DNA of 26,448 nucleotides from VBAS01 sp964508655 (GTDB taxonomy: Bacteria > Bacteroidota > Bacteroidia > Chitinophagales > Chitinophagaceae), in the NCBI GenBank assembly GCA_964508655.1, contig CAZDUO010000054.1, positions 1 to 26,448 of the forward strand, in the 5' to 3' direction. Shown piece by piece: positions 6,854 to 14,214 of this stretch. Positions within the stretch are counted from its first letter, which is position 1. Every line of letters starts with the position of its first letter. Position numbers and translations under genes: made by a program. Below the pieces are notes generated by a model that ran no database searches, had not been told where the DNA came from, and worked only from the letters and a program-made list of their open reading frames with translations.

Positions 6854-8866
6854 ATGGGAAGAAAAAGCCAGCATAAAAAAGAAAAGCAGAAGCAGAAACA
6901 CAGGCAGCCGCACGAACAAACGGTGAAAGGAGTGCTGGAAATAAGCCGCTCGGGTACCGGGTTTGTCATCGTGGAAAACAGGCCGGTGGATATACTGGTT
7001 CGCCCCGGCGATTTCGGCACAGCCCTGCACGGCGATACCGTGAAAGTGAAAATAAAAGATGCAAGGGAAAAAGATAAGAGGCAGCGAGGCGTGATAACAG
7101 AAGTGGTAAGCCGTAAGCAAACCGGGTTTACAGGTTCGCTTCAGATGAATAGGGGTTTTGCCTTTTTTATTGCCGATAACAACAGGAAGATGCCGGATAT
7201 TTTTATTCCGCCTTCGGGTTTTAACGGCGCCAAGGACCGCGACAGGGTGGTAGTGCGGCTGCTCGAATGGAGCGATGCTGATAGACGGCCCGTAGGTGAA
7301 GTGGTGCAGGTGCTGGACGAGGAAGACGAAAACGATATTGCCATGAAGGAAATTCTGCTGCAGTACGGTTTCCCGCTTTCATTTTCTGACGATGCACTGG
7401 AAGAGGCAGCAAGAATTCCGGGTATCATTACACCGCAGGAAATAAAAAAGAGAAAAGACATACGCAGCATACTTACATTTACAATTGACCCCGTGGATGC
7501 AAAAGATTTTGATGATGCCATTTCTTTCCGTGTTGTAAAAAACGGGATGTATGAGATAAGCGTTCACATTGCCGACGTGTCGCATTATGTGTTGCCCGGC
7601 ACCGAACTTGAAAAGGCTGCCTATGAGAAAGCTACCTCCGTGTACCTGCCCGACCGGGTGAACCCCATGCTGCCAGAAGAAATTTCCAATGTGCTTTGTT
7701 CGCTCCGGCCACATGAAGACAAGCTTACCTTCTCGGCCATTTTCCAGGTGAATGAAAAGGCAGAAATAAAACAATACTGGCTGGGCAAAACAGTCATTCA
7801 TTCCGATCACCGGTTTACGTATGAAGAAGTGCAGGAAATAATTGAAACAAAAGACGGCCTGTACCGGGATGAGCTTCTTGTGCTGAACCATCTTGCGCAG
7901 CAAATGCGGCAGCAGCGGTTTAAAAACGGCGCAATCAGTTTTTCATCGGTGGAAGTACGGTTGAAGCTGGATGAAAAAAGCAGGCCCGTCGGCATCATGA
8001 TAAAAGAAAGCAAGGAAGCACATCAGCTCATCGAAGAGTTTATGCTGCTGGCAAACCGCACCGTGGCTGAAAATCTTGGTAAAATAAAAGTAAACAACAA
8101 ACCGATACCGTTTCCTTACCGTATTCATGACGATCCTGACCAGGAAAAGCTGTTGCCCTTTGTGGCGTTTGCAAAAAAATTCGGGCATCATTTCGATACA
8201 TCCTCACCCGATGCCATTGCTGCCTCATTCAACCAGATGCTGCAGGATGTACACGGTAAACCCGAGCAGCATGTGCTGGAGCAGTTGGGAATAAGAACCA
8301 TGGCCAAAGCAAGATATTCAACCGAAAACGTGGGGCATTACGGCCTGGGTTTTGATCATTATTGTCATTTCACTTCGCCCATACGCCGCTACCCCGACGT
8401 GCTGGTGCATCGCATACTGGAGCAGGCGCTGAATAATAATTTCATCTTTGATAAAAAGCTGGAAGAAAAATGCAAACATTGCAGCGACAGGGAACGGGCT
8501 GCCATGGAAGCCGAGCGGGCAGCCAACAAATACAAACAGGTGGAGTACATGCAGAATTTCCTCGGCGATGAATTTGAAGGTGTCATCAGCGGAGTGGCTT
8601 CATTTGGCTTTTGGGTAGAAACCATCGAACACAAATGCGAAGGACTTGTAAGCATAAACAGCCTGCTGGAGTTTGATGATTTCAAACTGGTGGAAAGTGA
8701 TTATAGTCTTGTCGGGCTTCGTACAGGTAAATCATTCCGGATGGGAGATAAAGTATGGATAAAAGTAGTTGCGGCCAATCTTACAAAACGCCAGCTGGAT
8801 TATGAGTGGGTGGTGGCCAGCGGATTGAAGGAAGGGAAGGGAAAGAAAAAAAGCAGGAAAAAATGA
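6854..8866 (+). CDS. rnr: Ribonuclease R
   Basis: RNase R is a processive 3'-5' hydrolytic exoribonuclease of the RNB (RNase II) family. It degrades structured RNA and takes part in rRNA and tmRNA quality control. The 670-residue protein has a very basic N-terminus (residues 1-20), OB-fold cold-shock domains (about 25-150), the RNB catalytic domain starting at IDPVDAKDFDDAIS (211-224) with its metal-binding aspartates, and a C-terminal S1 domain (about 577-660), ending in a lysine-rich tail. It is shorter than the 813-residue E. coli enzyme, mainly at the ends. The start ATG at 6854 lies 5 bases after lpxK. A 54-bp hairpin repeat begins at 8867, directly after the stop codon. Confidence 0.95.
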   Translation: MGRKSQHKKEKQKQKHRQPHEQTVKGVLEISRSGTGFVIVENRPVDILVRPGDFGTALHGDTVKVKIKDAREKDKRQRGVITEVVSRKQTGFTGSLQMNRGFAFFIADNNRKMPDIFIPPSGFNGAKDRDRVVVRLLEWSDADRRPVGEVVQVLDEEDENDIAMKEILLQYGFPLSFSDDALEEAARIPGIITPQEIKKRKDIRSILTFTIDPVDAKDFDDAISFRVVKNGMYEISVHIADVSHYVLPGTELEKAAYEKATSVYLPDRVNPMLPEEISNVLCSLRPHEDKLTFSAIFQVNEKAEIKQYWLGKTVIHSDHRFTYEEVQEIIETKDGLYRDELLVLNHLAQQMRQQRFKNGAISFSSVEVRLKLDEKSRPVGIMIKESKEAHQLIEEFMLLANRTVAENLGKIKVNNKPIPFPYRIHDDPDQEKLLPFVAFAKKFGHHFDTSSPDAIAASFNQMLQDVHGKPEQHVLEQLGIRTMAKARYSTENVGHYGLGFDHYCHFTSPIRRYPDVLVHRILEQALNNNFIFDKKLEEKCKHCSDRERAAMEAERAANKYKQVEYMQNFLGDEFEGVISGVASFGFWVETIEHKCEGLVSINSLLEFDDFKLVESDYSLVGLRTGKSFRMGDKVWIKVVAANLTKRQLDYEWVVASGLKEGKGKKKSRKK

Positions 8867-8920
8867 GTCTGATGCGTGCCCTCCGAAGTCCCGATTATTC
8901 GGGACGAAGGAGGGTCCGAC
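8867..8920. repeat. Inverted copy of the 47-bp hairpin repeat
   Basis: Bases 8867-8920 are the exact reverse complement of 3589-3642, a 54-bp match covering one full repeat unit plus flanks. The copy begins directly after the rnr stop codon (8864-8866). The hairpin core is GTCCCGA-TTAT-TCGGGAC (8888-8905), with outer arms CCCTCCG/GGAGGG around it. It could act as an mRNA 3'-end stabiliser or a weak terminator for the lpxK-rnr message. No T-run follows. Confidence 0.92.
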
Positions 8921-8968
8921 CTCCGGCCTCCTGCCTCAAAATAACTTTACCTGATTAATAAAAGAACC

Positions 8969-9928
8969 ATGCATTCATTTGAAACATTAGCAATACAGTT
9001 TTCGGAAAAATTCAATTCCTTGCAATTCCCGGCAGAGCCCGGGTCACTGTACAAGCCCACTGACTATTTTTTGAAAATGGGTGGCAAAAGAATCCGGCCC
9101 GTGCTCTGCCTGATGGGCAATGAACTTTTTGATGAAATAAACCCCGATGCCTGGCAGGTGGCCACGGCCATTGAGCTTTTTCACAACTTCACACTTATTC
9201 ATGATGACATTATGGATAAGGCCCCGCTGCGCAGGGGAATGGAGACCCTGCATACAAAATATGGGGTAAACACAGCCTTGCTTGCCGGCGATGTGATGCT
9301 GGTAACTGCGTATGAATACCTGACTAAAATTAAAACCGACTACCTGCAGCGCATCCTCCAGCTGTTTAATAAAACAGCAAAGGAAGTTTGCGAAGGGCAG
9401 CAGCTCGATATGGATTTTGAAAAACGAAATGATGTGAGCATAGATGAATATATCAGGATGATTGAGCTGAAAACATCCGTATTGCTGGCTGCCAGCCTGA
9501 AGATGGGGACCATCATGGGCGGGGGCGGCCAGCGCAACCAGGAGCTGCTCTACGAATTCGGACGAAAGCTCGGCATAGCTTTCCAGGTGCAGGATGATTA
9601 TCTCGATGCTTTTGGCCATCCTGAAAAATTTGGCAAGCGGGTGGGTGGCGACATTGAGGCTCATAAAAAAACTTTCCTGCTTATCCACACCATGCAATCG
9701 CCTGCGCACAAAAAAGAGCTCGAAGCTGTTTTAAATGAAAACAACGGTGACAAAATAAAAAAAGTGCTGGCCATTTATAAAAACTGCAAGGCAGATGAAT
9801 GGGCGCTGGAGTTAAAAAACCGCTTTCTTAATGAAGCGCTGGCTCACCTTGACGATATTGCCGTGCTTTCAAAAAGAAAAGAGCCGCTCAGGGAGCTGGC
9901 TCATTTTCTTGTACAACGGGATTATTAG
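8969..9928 (+). CDS. Polyprenyl diphosphate synthase
   Basis: This is a trans-isoprenyl diphosphate synthase, adding isopentenyl diphosphate units to an allylic primer to make the chain used for quinones or other prenyl lipids. At 319 residues it has the family's all-helical pattern: GGKRIRP (38-44) for substrate binding, the first aspartate-rich motif HDDIMD with DDxxD at 79-83, followed by RRG, and the second aspartate-rich motif QVQDDYLD (DDxxD at 209-213). Residues before the first motif set chain length, but I cannot predict the product length with confidence. The start ATG at 8969 is preceded by TAACTTTA (8942-8949), one base off the TAnnTTTG promoter element, so it may be transcribed separately from rnr. 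Confidence 0.93.
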   Translation: MHSFETLAIQFSEKFNSLQFPAEPGSLYKPTDYFLKMGGKRIRPVLCLMGNELFDEINPDAWQVATAIELFHNFTLIHDDIMDKAPLRRGMETLHTKYGVNTALLAGDVMLVTAYEYLTKIKTDYLQRILQLFNKTAKEVCEGQQLDMDFEKRNDVSIDEYIRMIELKTSVLLAASLKMGTIMGGGGQRNQELLYEFGRKLGIAFQVQDDYLDAFGHPEKFGKRVGGDIEAHKKTFLLIHTMQSPAHKKELEAVLNENNGDKIKKVLAIYKNCKADEWALELKNRFLNEALAHLDDIAVLSKRKEPLRELAHFLVQRDY

Positions 9929-9933
9929 TTAGT

Positions 9934-10302
9934 TTAAATAGTGGTACCGCTTACATCGAACCCGATGATAATGCAGGTGACGATGATAACCAGGTCAAGC
10001 AGCACACTGAAAAAGAAAACAGGGATGGTGATGCGTGTAGGCATAGCGGCCAGGTTGGTTATTACTGTCATACCCATGGCAGCGATGGCGAAGGGCCAGA
10101 AAATAAAATGATTGCCGGCAAGTATGATGGCAAACATAGTTGCAATGGTAAGGATGCAGCCATGAATCATAAAAGATGATGCCAGCCATCCTAAACGGTT
10201 TTTCTCCTGGCCGTCACACCAGGTAATAAATTTTTTCCACAGCGAAGTTTTCGCAGTGGCTTCAAACGAAGGGGCATAAGTTTGTTGTATTGCGGTTCCC
10301 AT
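9934..10302 (-). CDS. Small integral membrane protein, unknown function
   Basis: This 122-residue protein converges on the polyprenyl synthase gene, with only 5 bases between the two stop codons. A ~40-residue hydrophilic N-terminus (with KKFITWCDGQEKNR) precedes three hydrophobic helices at roughly residues 38-60, 66-84 and 92-116. No catalytic motif is recognisable. The start ATG at 10300-10302 follows an AT-rich stretch typical of this lineage. I do not recognise the family beyond a resemblance to conserved Chitinophagaceae hypothetical membrane proteins. Confidence 0.8.
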   Translation of the reverse strand: MGTAIQQTYAPSFEATAKTSLWKKFITWCDGQEKNRLGWLASSFMIHGCILTIATMFAIILAGNHFIFWPFAIAAMGMTVITNLAAMPTRITIPVFFFSVLLDLVIIVTCIIIGFDVSGTTI

Positions 10303-10464
10303 ATCAATTATTTTTTACAAAAATCATTTGCTGCCTGCTGCAGCAGCATGAGCAGGATTAGTTTAAAAACTGATTTTTATCAGCACTACAGCCTGCACCC
10401 GGGGAAACAATAACATCCCTGCTAATAAATTTTTCCCTATTTTGACCCGCCAAAACCGACCGCT

Positions 10465-12168
10465 ATGTCCCGTTCTTTATTCAGAAGAAAAACCATTGAT
10501 GCCATTTTAGTCGACTCGAAAAAAGGAGAAGGCGATGCCCACCAGCACACACTTCACCGGGTGTTGGGGGTAAGAGATCTTACTTTTCTTGGCATAGCAG
10601 CCATCATTGGCGCCGGTATTTTTTCCACCATTGGCAATGCAGCTTACAACGGTGGTCCCGGTATATCCGTTCTGTTTATCATTACCGCGGTAGCCTGTGG
10701 TTTTTCTGCTTTGTGTTATGCTGAATTTGCCAGCCGGGTACCCGTAGCCGGCAGCGCCTACACCTATTCTTATGTTGCTTTTGGCGAAGTCATAGCCTGG
10801 ATTATTGGCTGGGCGCTGATACTTGAATATGCCATCGGCAATGTAGTGGTGGCTATTTCGTGGAGCGGCTATTTCAACAACCTGCTCGAACATGTTTTCA
10901 ATATTCACCTGCCCGACTGGATGCTGGTAGATCCCGCCACAGCACAATCGGCATTCAGAGAAGCAACGGAGGCGCTGGCTGCTGGTACTGTCACCGATCC
11001 GGAAAAATTAAAATCCTACCAGTTTGCCATTGAAGCATGGAACAGCGCACCGGTAGTTTCTGGGTATCATGTGTTTTTTAATCTTCCTGCATTTATTATT
11101 GTGGGCCTCATCACCTGGCTGGTATTTACCGGTATAAAAGAAAGCAAGCAGTCGGCCAACTTCATGGTGATATTTAAAGTGATAGTTATCATTTTTGTCA
11201 TCATTGCCGGTGTCTTTTTTGTTGACACCAACAACTGGACACCTTTCATGCCCAACCGGTTTGAAGGAGTGCTGAAGGGTGTGTCAGCCGTGTTCTATGC
11301 TTACATCGGTTTCGATGCCATTTCTACCACCGCTGAAGAATGCAAGAACCCGCAGCGTGACCTGCCCCGTGCCATGATTTATTCACTCATTATCTGCACC
11401 GTGCTTTACATCCTGATTGCGCTGGTGCTTACCGGCATTGAAAATTTTTCTATGTTTAAAGATGTGAATGATCCGTTGGCTTTTGTGTTCGAAAAAAGAG
11501 CGCCGTGGATTGAAACTATTGTTTCCATCAGCGCTGTGGTGGCCACCACCAGTGTGCTGCTGGTGTTTCAGCTTGGCCAGCCGAGGATATGGATGAGCAT
11601 GAGCCGCGACGGGCTGCTGCCGAAGCAGTTTCAGAAAATTCATCCCCGGTTCAAAACGCCTTATTTTGCCACTATCGTTGCCGGCATTCTTGTGGCCATC
11701 CCTGCCCTGGTGGTTGAAGATGCCATCATGACCGATCTTACCAGCATCGGAACTTTGTTTGCTTTCATGTTGGTTTCGGGCGGTGTACTGCTGCTGCCTG
11801 CTATTGAAAAAGAAGCGGGCAAATTCCGCATCCCTTACATCAATGGCCGGTTTATCATTCCGCTGTTGCTCGCCTTGTTTATTTATGGGTTCTGGAACCG
11901 TATTGAAATGGCTGCGACCCATCTTGGCAGTGAAAGCTACCAGGAGATACTCTTCCTTGCATTTCTGTTGATTGCAGTCATCATGTCGGTGCTCACCATC
12001 ATCCACAGTTATTCGTTCATACCGGTTATGGGGGTATTGTTCTGTCTTTACCTGATGATAGAAATACCGGCCAAAAGCTGGATGGTGTTTTTCATCTGGA
12101 TGGCAGGGGGGTTGTGTATTTATTTTCTTTACGGCTACCGGCACAGTAAGCTGGCAGCGAAAACTTAA
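10465..12168 (+). CDS. APC family amino acid permease (CAT-like)
   Basis: This 567-residue inner-membrane transporter belongs to the amino acid-polyamine-organocation superfamily. The first helix carries the substrate-binding signature GIAAIIGAGIFSTIG, with the GAGIF unwound segment seen in cationic amino acid transporters. About twelve to fourteen helices follow. A longer extracytoplasmic loop (about residues 150-195, Ala/Glu-rich) separates helices 4 and 5. The AEECKNPQRDLPRA segment is the conserved loop of this family (E-x-x-NP-x-R-x-LPRA). Substrate is not determinable from sequence, though similarity is to broad or cationic amino-acid permeases. It stands alone between a convergent-divergent neighbour and the DUF2027 gene. 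Confidence 0.92.
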   Translation: MSRSLFRRKTIDAILVDSKKGEGDAHQHTLHRVLGVRDLTFLGIAAIIGAGIFSTIGNAAYNGGPGISVLFIITAVACGFSALCYAEFASRVPVAGSAYTYSYVAFGEVIAWIIGWALILEYAIGNVVVAISWSGYFNNLLEHVFNIHLPDWMLVDPATAQSAFREATEALAAGTVTDPEKLKSYQFAIEAWNSAPVVSGYHVFFNLPAFIIVGLITWLVFTGIKESKQSANFMVIFKVIVIIFVIIAGVFFVDTNNWTPFMPNRFEGVLKGVSAVFYAYIGFDAISTTAEECKNPQRDLPRAMIYSLIICTVLYILIALVLTGIENFSMFKDVNDPLAFVFEKRAPWIETIVSISAVVATTSVLLVFQLGQPRIWMSMSRDGLLPKQFQKIHPRFKTPYFATIVAGILVAIPALVVEDAIMTDLTSIGTLFAFMLVSGGVLLLPAIEKEAGKFRIPYINGRFIIPLLLALFIYGFWNRIEMAATHLGSESYQEILFLAFLLIAVIMSVLTIIHSYSFIPVMGVLFCLYLMIEIPAKSWMVFFIWMAGGLCIYFLYGYRHSKLAAKT

Positions 12169-12254
12169 CGGAGGGCCATTTGCCAGACAGTTCACGTTGG
12201 TTGAAAATTTTTTTTTTTGATAGTCAGCTTTTGAAATTCTTATCACCGTCCCTT

Positions 12255-12272
12255 GCCCCGACTTTTCGGGGC
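12255..12272. repeat. GCCCCGA hairpin in the permease-DUF2027 spacer
   Basis: A 7-bp stem with a 4-base loop, GCCCCGA-CTTT-TCGGGGC, lies 87 bases after the permease stop. It belongs to the same CCCGA/TCGGG hairpin family as the repeats at 3604, 3651, 5138 and 8888. It is preceded by an 11-T tract and AGTCAGCTTTTG (12222-12233), and followed by GCTCCGTTCA (12271-12280). The latter two words also flank each other in the 1844-2201 spacer. Confidence 0.8.
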
Positions 12273-12287
12273 TCCGTTCATCTGAAG

Positions 12288-12295
12288 TAACTTTG
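12288..12295 (+). promoter_or_regulatory. Predicted Bacteroidota -7 promoter element (TAACTTTG)
   Basis: TAACTTTG is an exact match to the Bacteroidota sigma-ABfrA -7 consensus TAnnTTTG. At the expected 19-base spacing upstream is TCG (12266-12268), one base off the TTG -33 element. It predicts a transcript starting near 12302 and reading into the DUF2027-Smr gene with a leader of about 60 bases. Confidence 0.6.
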
Positions 12296-12363
12296 CGGGG
12301 CTGCCAGCTATCCCAATCACGGTTGCAAACGTGGTGCCGGGGTAGTAAGCCAAACAACCGGTT

Positions 12364-13380
12364 ATGAAATTCCAGGTTGGCGATATTGTTCTCATTCTTC
12401 ACTCCAGCGAAGAAGCCGAAGTGGTGGACATCATCAACGAAAAAATGGTGATGGTGGATGCCGGCGGCGTGCAGTTTCCCGTGTATACCGACCAGATTGA
12501 TTTTCCCTACTTCAAGCGTTTTACGGAAAAGAAACAGTGGAAGCCTGTCAAAGAAAAAAAATATGTGGATGACTTGAAAAAAGAAAAAACCAACGGCACA
12601 AAAAGAAAAGAGGATGGCATGTGGCTGACATTTTTACCCGTAATTGATACCGATGAGTTTGGCGACGATGTGGTAGACGAACTGAAAGTACACCTTGTCA
12701 ATCATACCGGCATTTCATACCAGTTCGATTACAAGCTCAACTTTTTCGGCAAGCCGGAGTTTGAGCTGAAGAATACCATTCATCCTTTTGAAGATTTTTA
12801 CCTGCACGATGTACCCTTTGAAGATTTGAGCGATAGCCCTTTTTTTGAATTTGAATTTGCCCTTGCCCAGCCCGACCGGGCCAAAGCAGAAATCTGCACC
12901 GCTTCGCTGAAACTCAAACCCAAACAACTTTTTGCCAAAATAGAAGAAATAAGAAGCCGCAATGAAGCCAGCTTTTCGTACCGGCTTTTTGAAAAATATC
13001 CCGACCGGGTGGTGGAAGAACGATTTGATGCGGGTTCGATGACTGCAAAGTACAGCTATTACGATGCATCAAAAGCAAGAGGCGAAATGGAGCCGCCGCG
13101 GAGTGTGATTGATCTGCACATTGAAAAACTTACCGATCACTGGCAGCAGCTGGGCAACCTGCAGATTCTTTCCATGCAGTTGAAAACATTTGAAAAGTAT
13201 TATGAACTTTCCGTGGCTCATCTGCAACCATCGCTCATCGTCATCCATGGTGTGGGCAGCGGCCGCCTGCGAGATGAAATTCATGAACTGCTCCGGCACC
13301 GCAAAGAAGTGAAATCCTTCGTCAACCAGTACGATCCGCGGTTTGGGTATGGCGCTACGGAAATATTTTTTCAGTATTAG
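12364..13380 (+). CDS. DUF2027 domain protein with C-terminal Smr domain
   Basis: This 338-residue protein joins an N-terminal KOW/DUF2027-type beta domain (residues 1-60), a charged linker (60-85, KKEKTNGTKRKE), a central beta-sandwich (86-190) and a C-terminal Smr domain (about 245-338). The Smr hallmarks are DLHIEKL (250-256) and HGVGSGRLR (295-303), and FGYGATEIFF closes the domain. Smr domains bind and often nick nucleic acids; recent family work links several to ribosome rescue or mRNA cleavage, but the role of this Bacteroidota arrangement is not established. The glycine of the classic DLHG motif is isoleucine here. The start ATG at 12364 is about 60 bases after a predicted promoter. 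Confidence 0.88.
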   Translation: MKFQVGDIVLILHSSEEAEVVDIINEKMVMVDAGGVQFPVYTDQIDFPYFKRFTEKKQWKPVKEKKYVDDLKKEKTNGTKRKEDGMWLTFLPVIDTDEFGDDVVDELKVHLVNHTGISYQFDYKLNFFGKPEFELKNTIHPFEDFYLHDVPFEDLSDSPFFEFEFALAQPDRAKAEICTASLKLKPKQLFAKIEEIRSRNEASFSYRLFEKYPDRVVEERFDAGSMTAKYSYYDASKARGEMEPPRSVIDLHIEKLTDHWQQLGNLQILSMQLKTFEKYYELSVAHLQPSLIVIHGVGSGRLRDEIHELLRHRKEVKSFVNQYDPRFGYGATEIFFQY

Positions 13381-13400
13381 CCTGTTTTGTAAAATTTAAT

Positions 13401-13432
13401 TTGCATTCTCTTGCACCGTTCGCTTACCTTTA
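13401..13432 (+). promoter_or_regulatory. Possible promoter (TTG, 21-base spacer, TACCTTTA)
   Basis: TTG at 13401-13403 and TACCTTTA at 13425-13432 match the Bacteroidota -33 and -7 elements at a 21-base spacing. The -7 word has A in place of the final G. If used, transcription starts near 13439, after the ATG at 13433, which argues for the ATG at 13454 as the true start of the next gene. Confidence 0.4.
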
Positions 13433-13453
13433 ATGACACTAAAACGATTGCCT

Positions 13454-13777
13454 ATGCGTACAATGCTAAGAGTTTCGTTGGATGTAGTGGCATCCAACCG
13501 GGCCATTCAAAACGGTACACTTCCCAAAGTGATTAAAGACACACTGGAAAAGCTGAAACCCGAAGCCAGCTATTTTTATACTATACATGGCAAGCGAAGC
13601 TGCATTATGGTATTTGATATGAAAGACGCTTCGGAAATCCCGGTAATTGCCGAGCCTTTTTTTATGGAAATGAATGCCGAAGTGGATTTCTGCCCGGTGA
13701 TGAATGCCACCGATCTGCAAAAAGGCCTGGAGGCATGGATGAAATCGCAAACTGAACCGGCTATTTCTGCTAACTGA
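13454..13777 (+). CDS. Small conserved protein, unknown function
   Basis: The product is a 107-residue soluble protein starting MRTMLRVSLDVVASNRAI. The pattern is alternating beta strands and helices: a first strand (4-10), a helix around 20-35, FYTIHGKRSCIMVFDM as a central hairpin, and EPFFMEMNAEVDFCPVMNATDLQKGLE at the end. This looks like a dimeric ferredoxin-like alpha/beta fold, and it resembles a short conserved Bacteroidota protein of unknown role. The frame is open from ATG 13433 (seven codons longer), but a probable promoter covers that codon, so 13454 is preferred. It ends 31 bases before rnpB. No signal peptide or catalytic motif is visible. Confidence 0.78.
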   Translation: MRTMLRVSLDVVASNRAIQNGTLPKVIKDTLEKLKPEASYFYTIHGKRSCIMVFDMKDASEIPVIAEPFFMEMNAEVDFCPVMNATDLQKGLEAWMKSQTEPAISAN

Positions 13778-13795
13778 TTTCAGGGGATAAAAAAG

Positions 13796-13803
13796 TAAAT
13801 TTG
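13796..13803 (+). promoter_or_regulatory. Promoter -7 element of rnpB (TAAATTTG)
   Basis: TAAATTTG matches the Bacteroidota -7 consensus TAnnTTTG exactly. CTG at 13774-13776, one base from TTG, sits at a 19-base spacing for the -33 element. The predicted start lies five or six bases downstream, which coincides with the first base of RNase P helix P1 (13809), strong positional support. Confidence 0.75.
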
Positions 13804-13808
13804 CAGTT

Positions 13809-14209
13809 CGCTGCAAACTTCAGCTATCGCCCCGGCGCATCGGCCGGGGAGGAAAGTCCGGACAGCACAGAGCGCTGCACCCTGCGAACAGCGGGGGCCC
13901 CGACTTGTCGGGGACAGAAAGTGCCACAGAAAATAACCGCCTCACCCGCTCCCAACAGGAGCGGGCAGGGGTGAGGGTGAAAAAGGGGGGTAAGAGCCCA
14001 CAGTTGCGGCAAGTAATTGCCGGAACGGGTAAACCTTGCAGGCTGAAATGCCATGTAAAGTATTGCTCCGGTAACTTCCGGAGGAGGGCTGCTCGTCCAA
14101 GTTCTACCGGTTTCAACGGGAGGCGCAATACAGGGTAGGCAGAACAGATAAATGATAGCAGTATTCTCTTCGGAGAATAAAACAGAATCCGGCTTACAGG
14201 TTTGCAGCG
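13809..14209 (+). ncRNA. rnpB: RNase P RNA (class A)
   Basis: RNase P RNA is the catalytic subunit that removes 5' leaders from precursor tRNAs. The diagnostic conserved regions are all present in order: GAGGAAAGTCCGGAC (CR-I, near 13849), ACAGAAA, GGTAAGAGCCCAC (near 13990), GTAAACC (near 14029), GATAAATGATAGCAG, and ACAGAATCCGGCTTA at the 3' end. Helix P1 closes the molecule: CGCTGCAAAC (13809-13818) pairs with GTTTGCAGCG (14200-14209). A run of six T (14211-14216) follows and serves as terminator, overlapping the stop codon of the convergent gene. Length is about 400 nt. Two peripheral helices look repeat-derived: a CCCCGA-CTTG-TCGGGG hairpin at 13898-13913 (P9 region), and a long GC-rich hairpin at 13940-13976 (P12 region). 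Confidence 0.96.
13898..13913 (+). repeat. CCCCGA hairpin inside rnpB (P9 region)
   Basis: CCCCGA-CTTG-TCGGGG is a 6-bp stem with a 4-base loop. It differs by one base from the core of the intergenic hairpin at 12255-12272. By alignment to the conserved core of the RNA it occupies the P9 position. Assignment to P9 is made by eye against the E. coli model. Confidence 0.65.
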
Positions 14210-14214
14210 ATTTT

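Noticed and set aside
11383..12402. 339-codon minus-strand frame
   Set aside because: It is antisense to the amino acid permease, with a His/Asn/Gln-rich translation that has no fold signature.
13905..14138. Short open frames on both strands within rnpB
   Set aside because: RNase P RNA core motifs are unambiguous across the region, so the frames are incidental.
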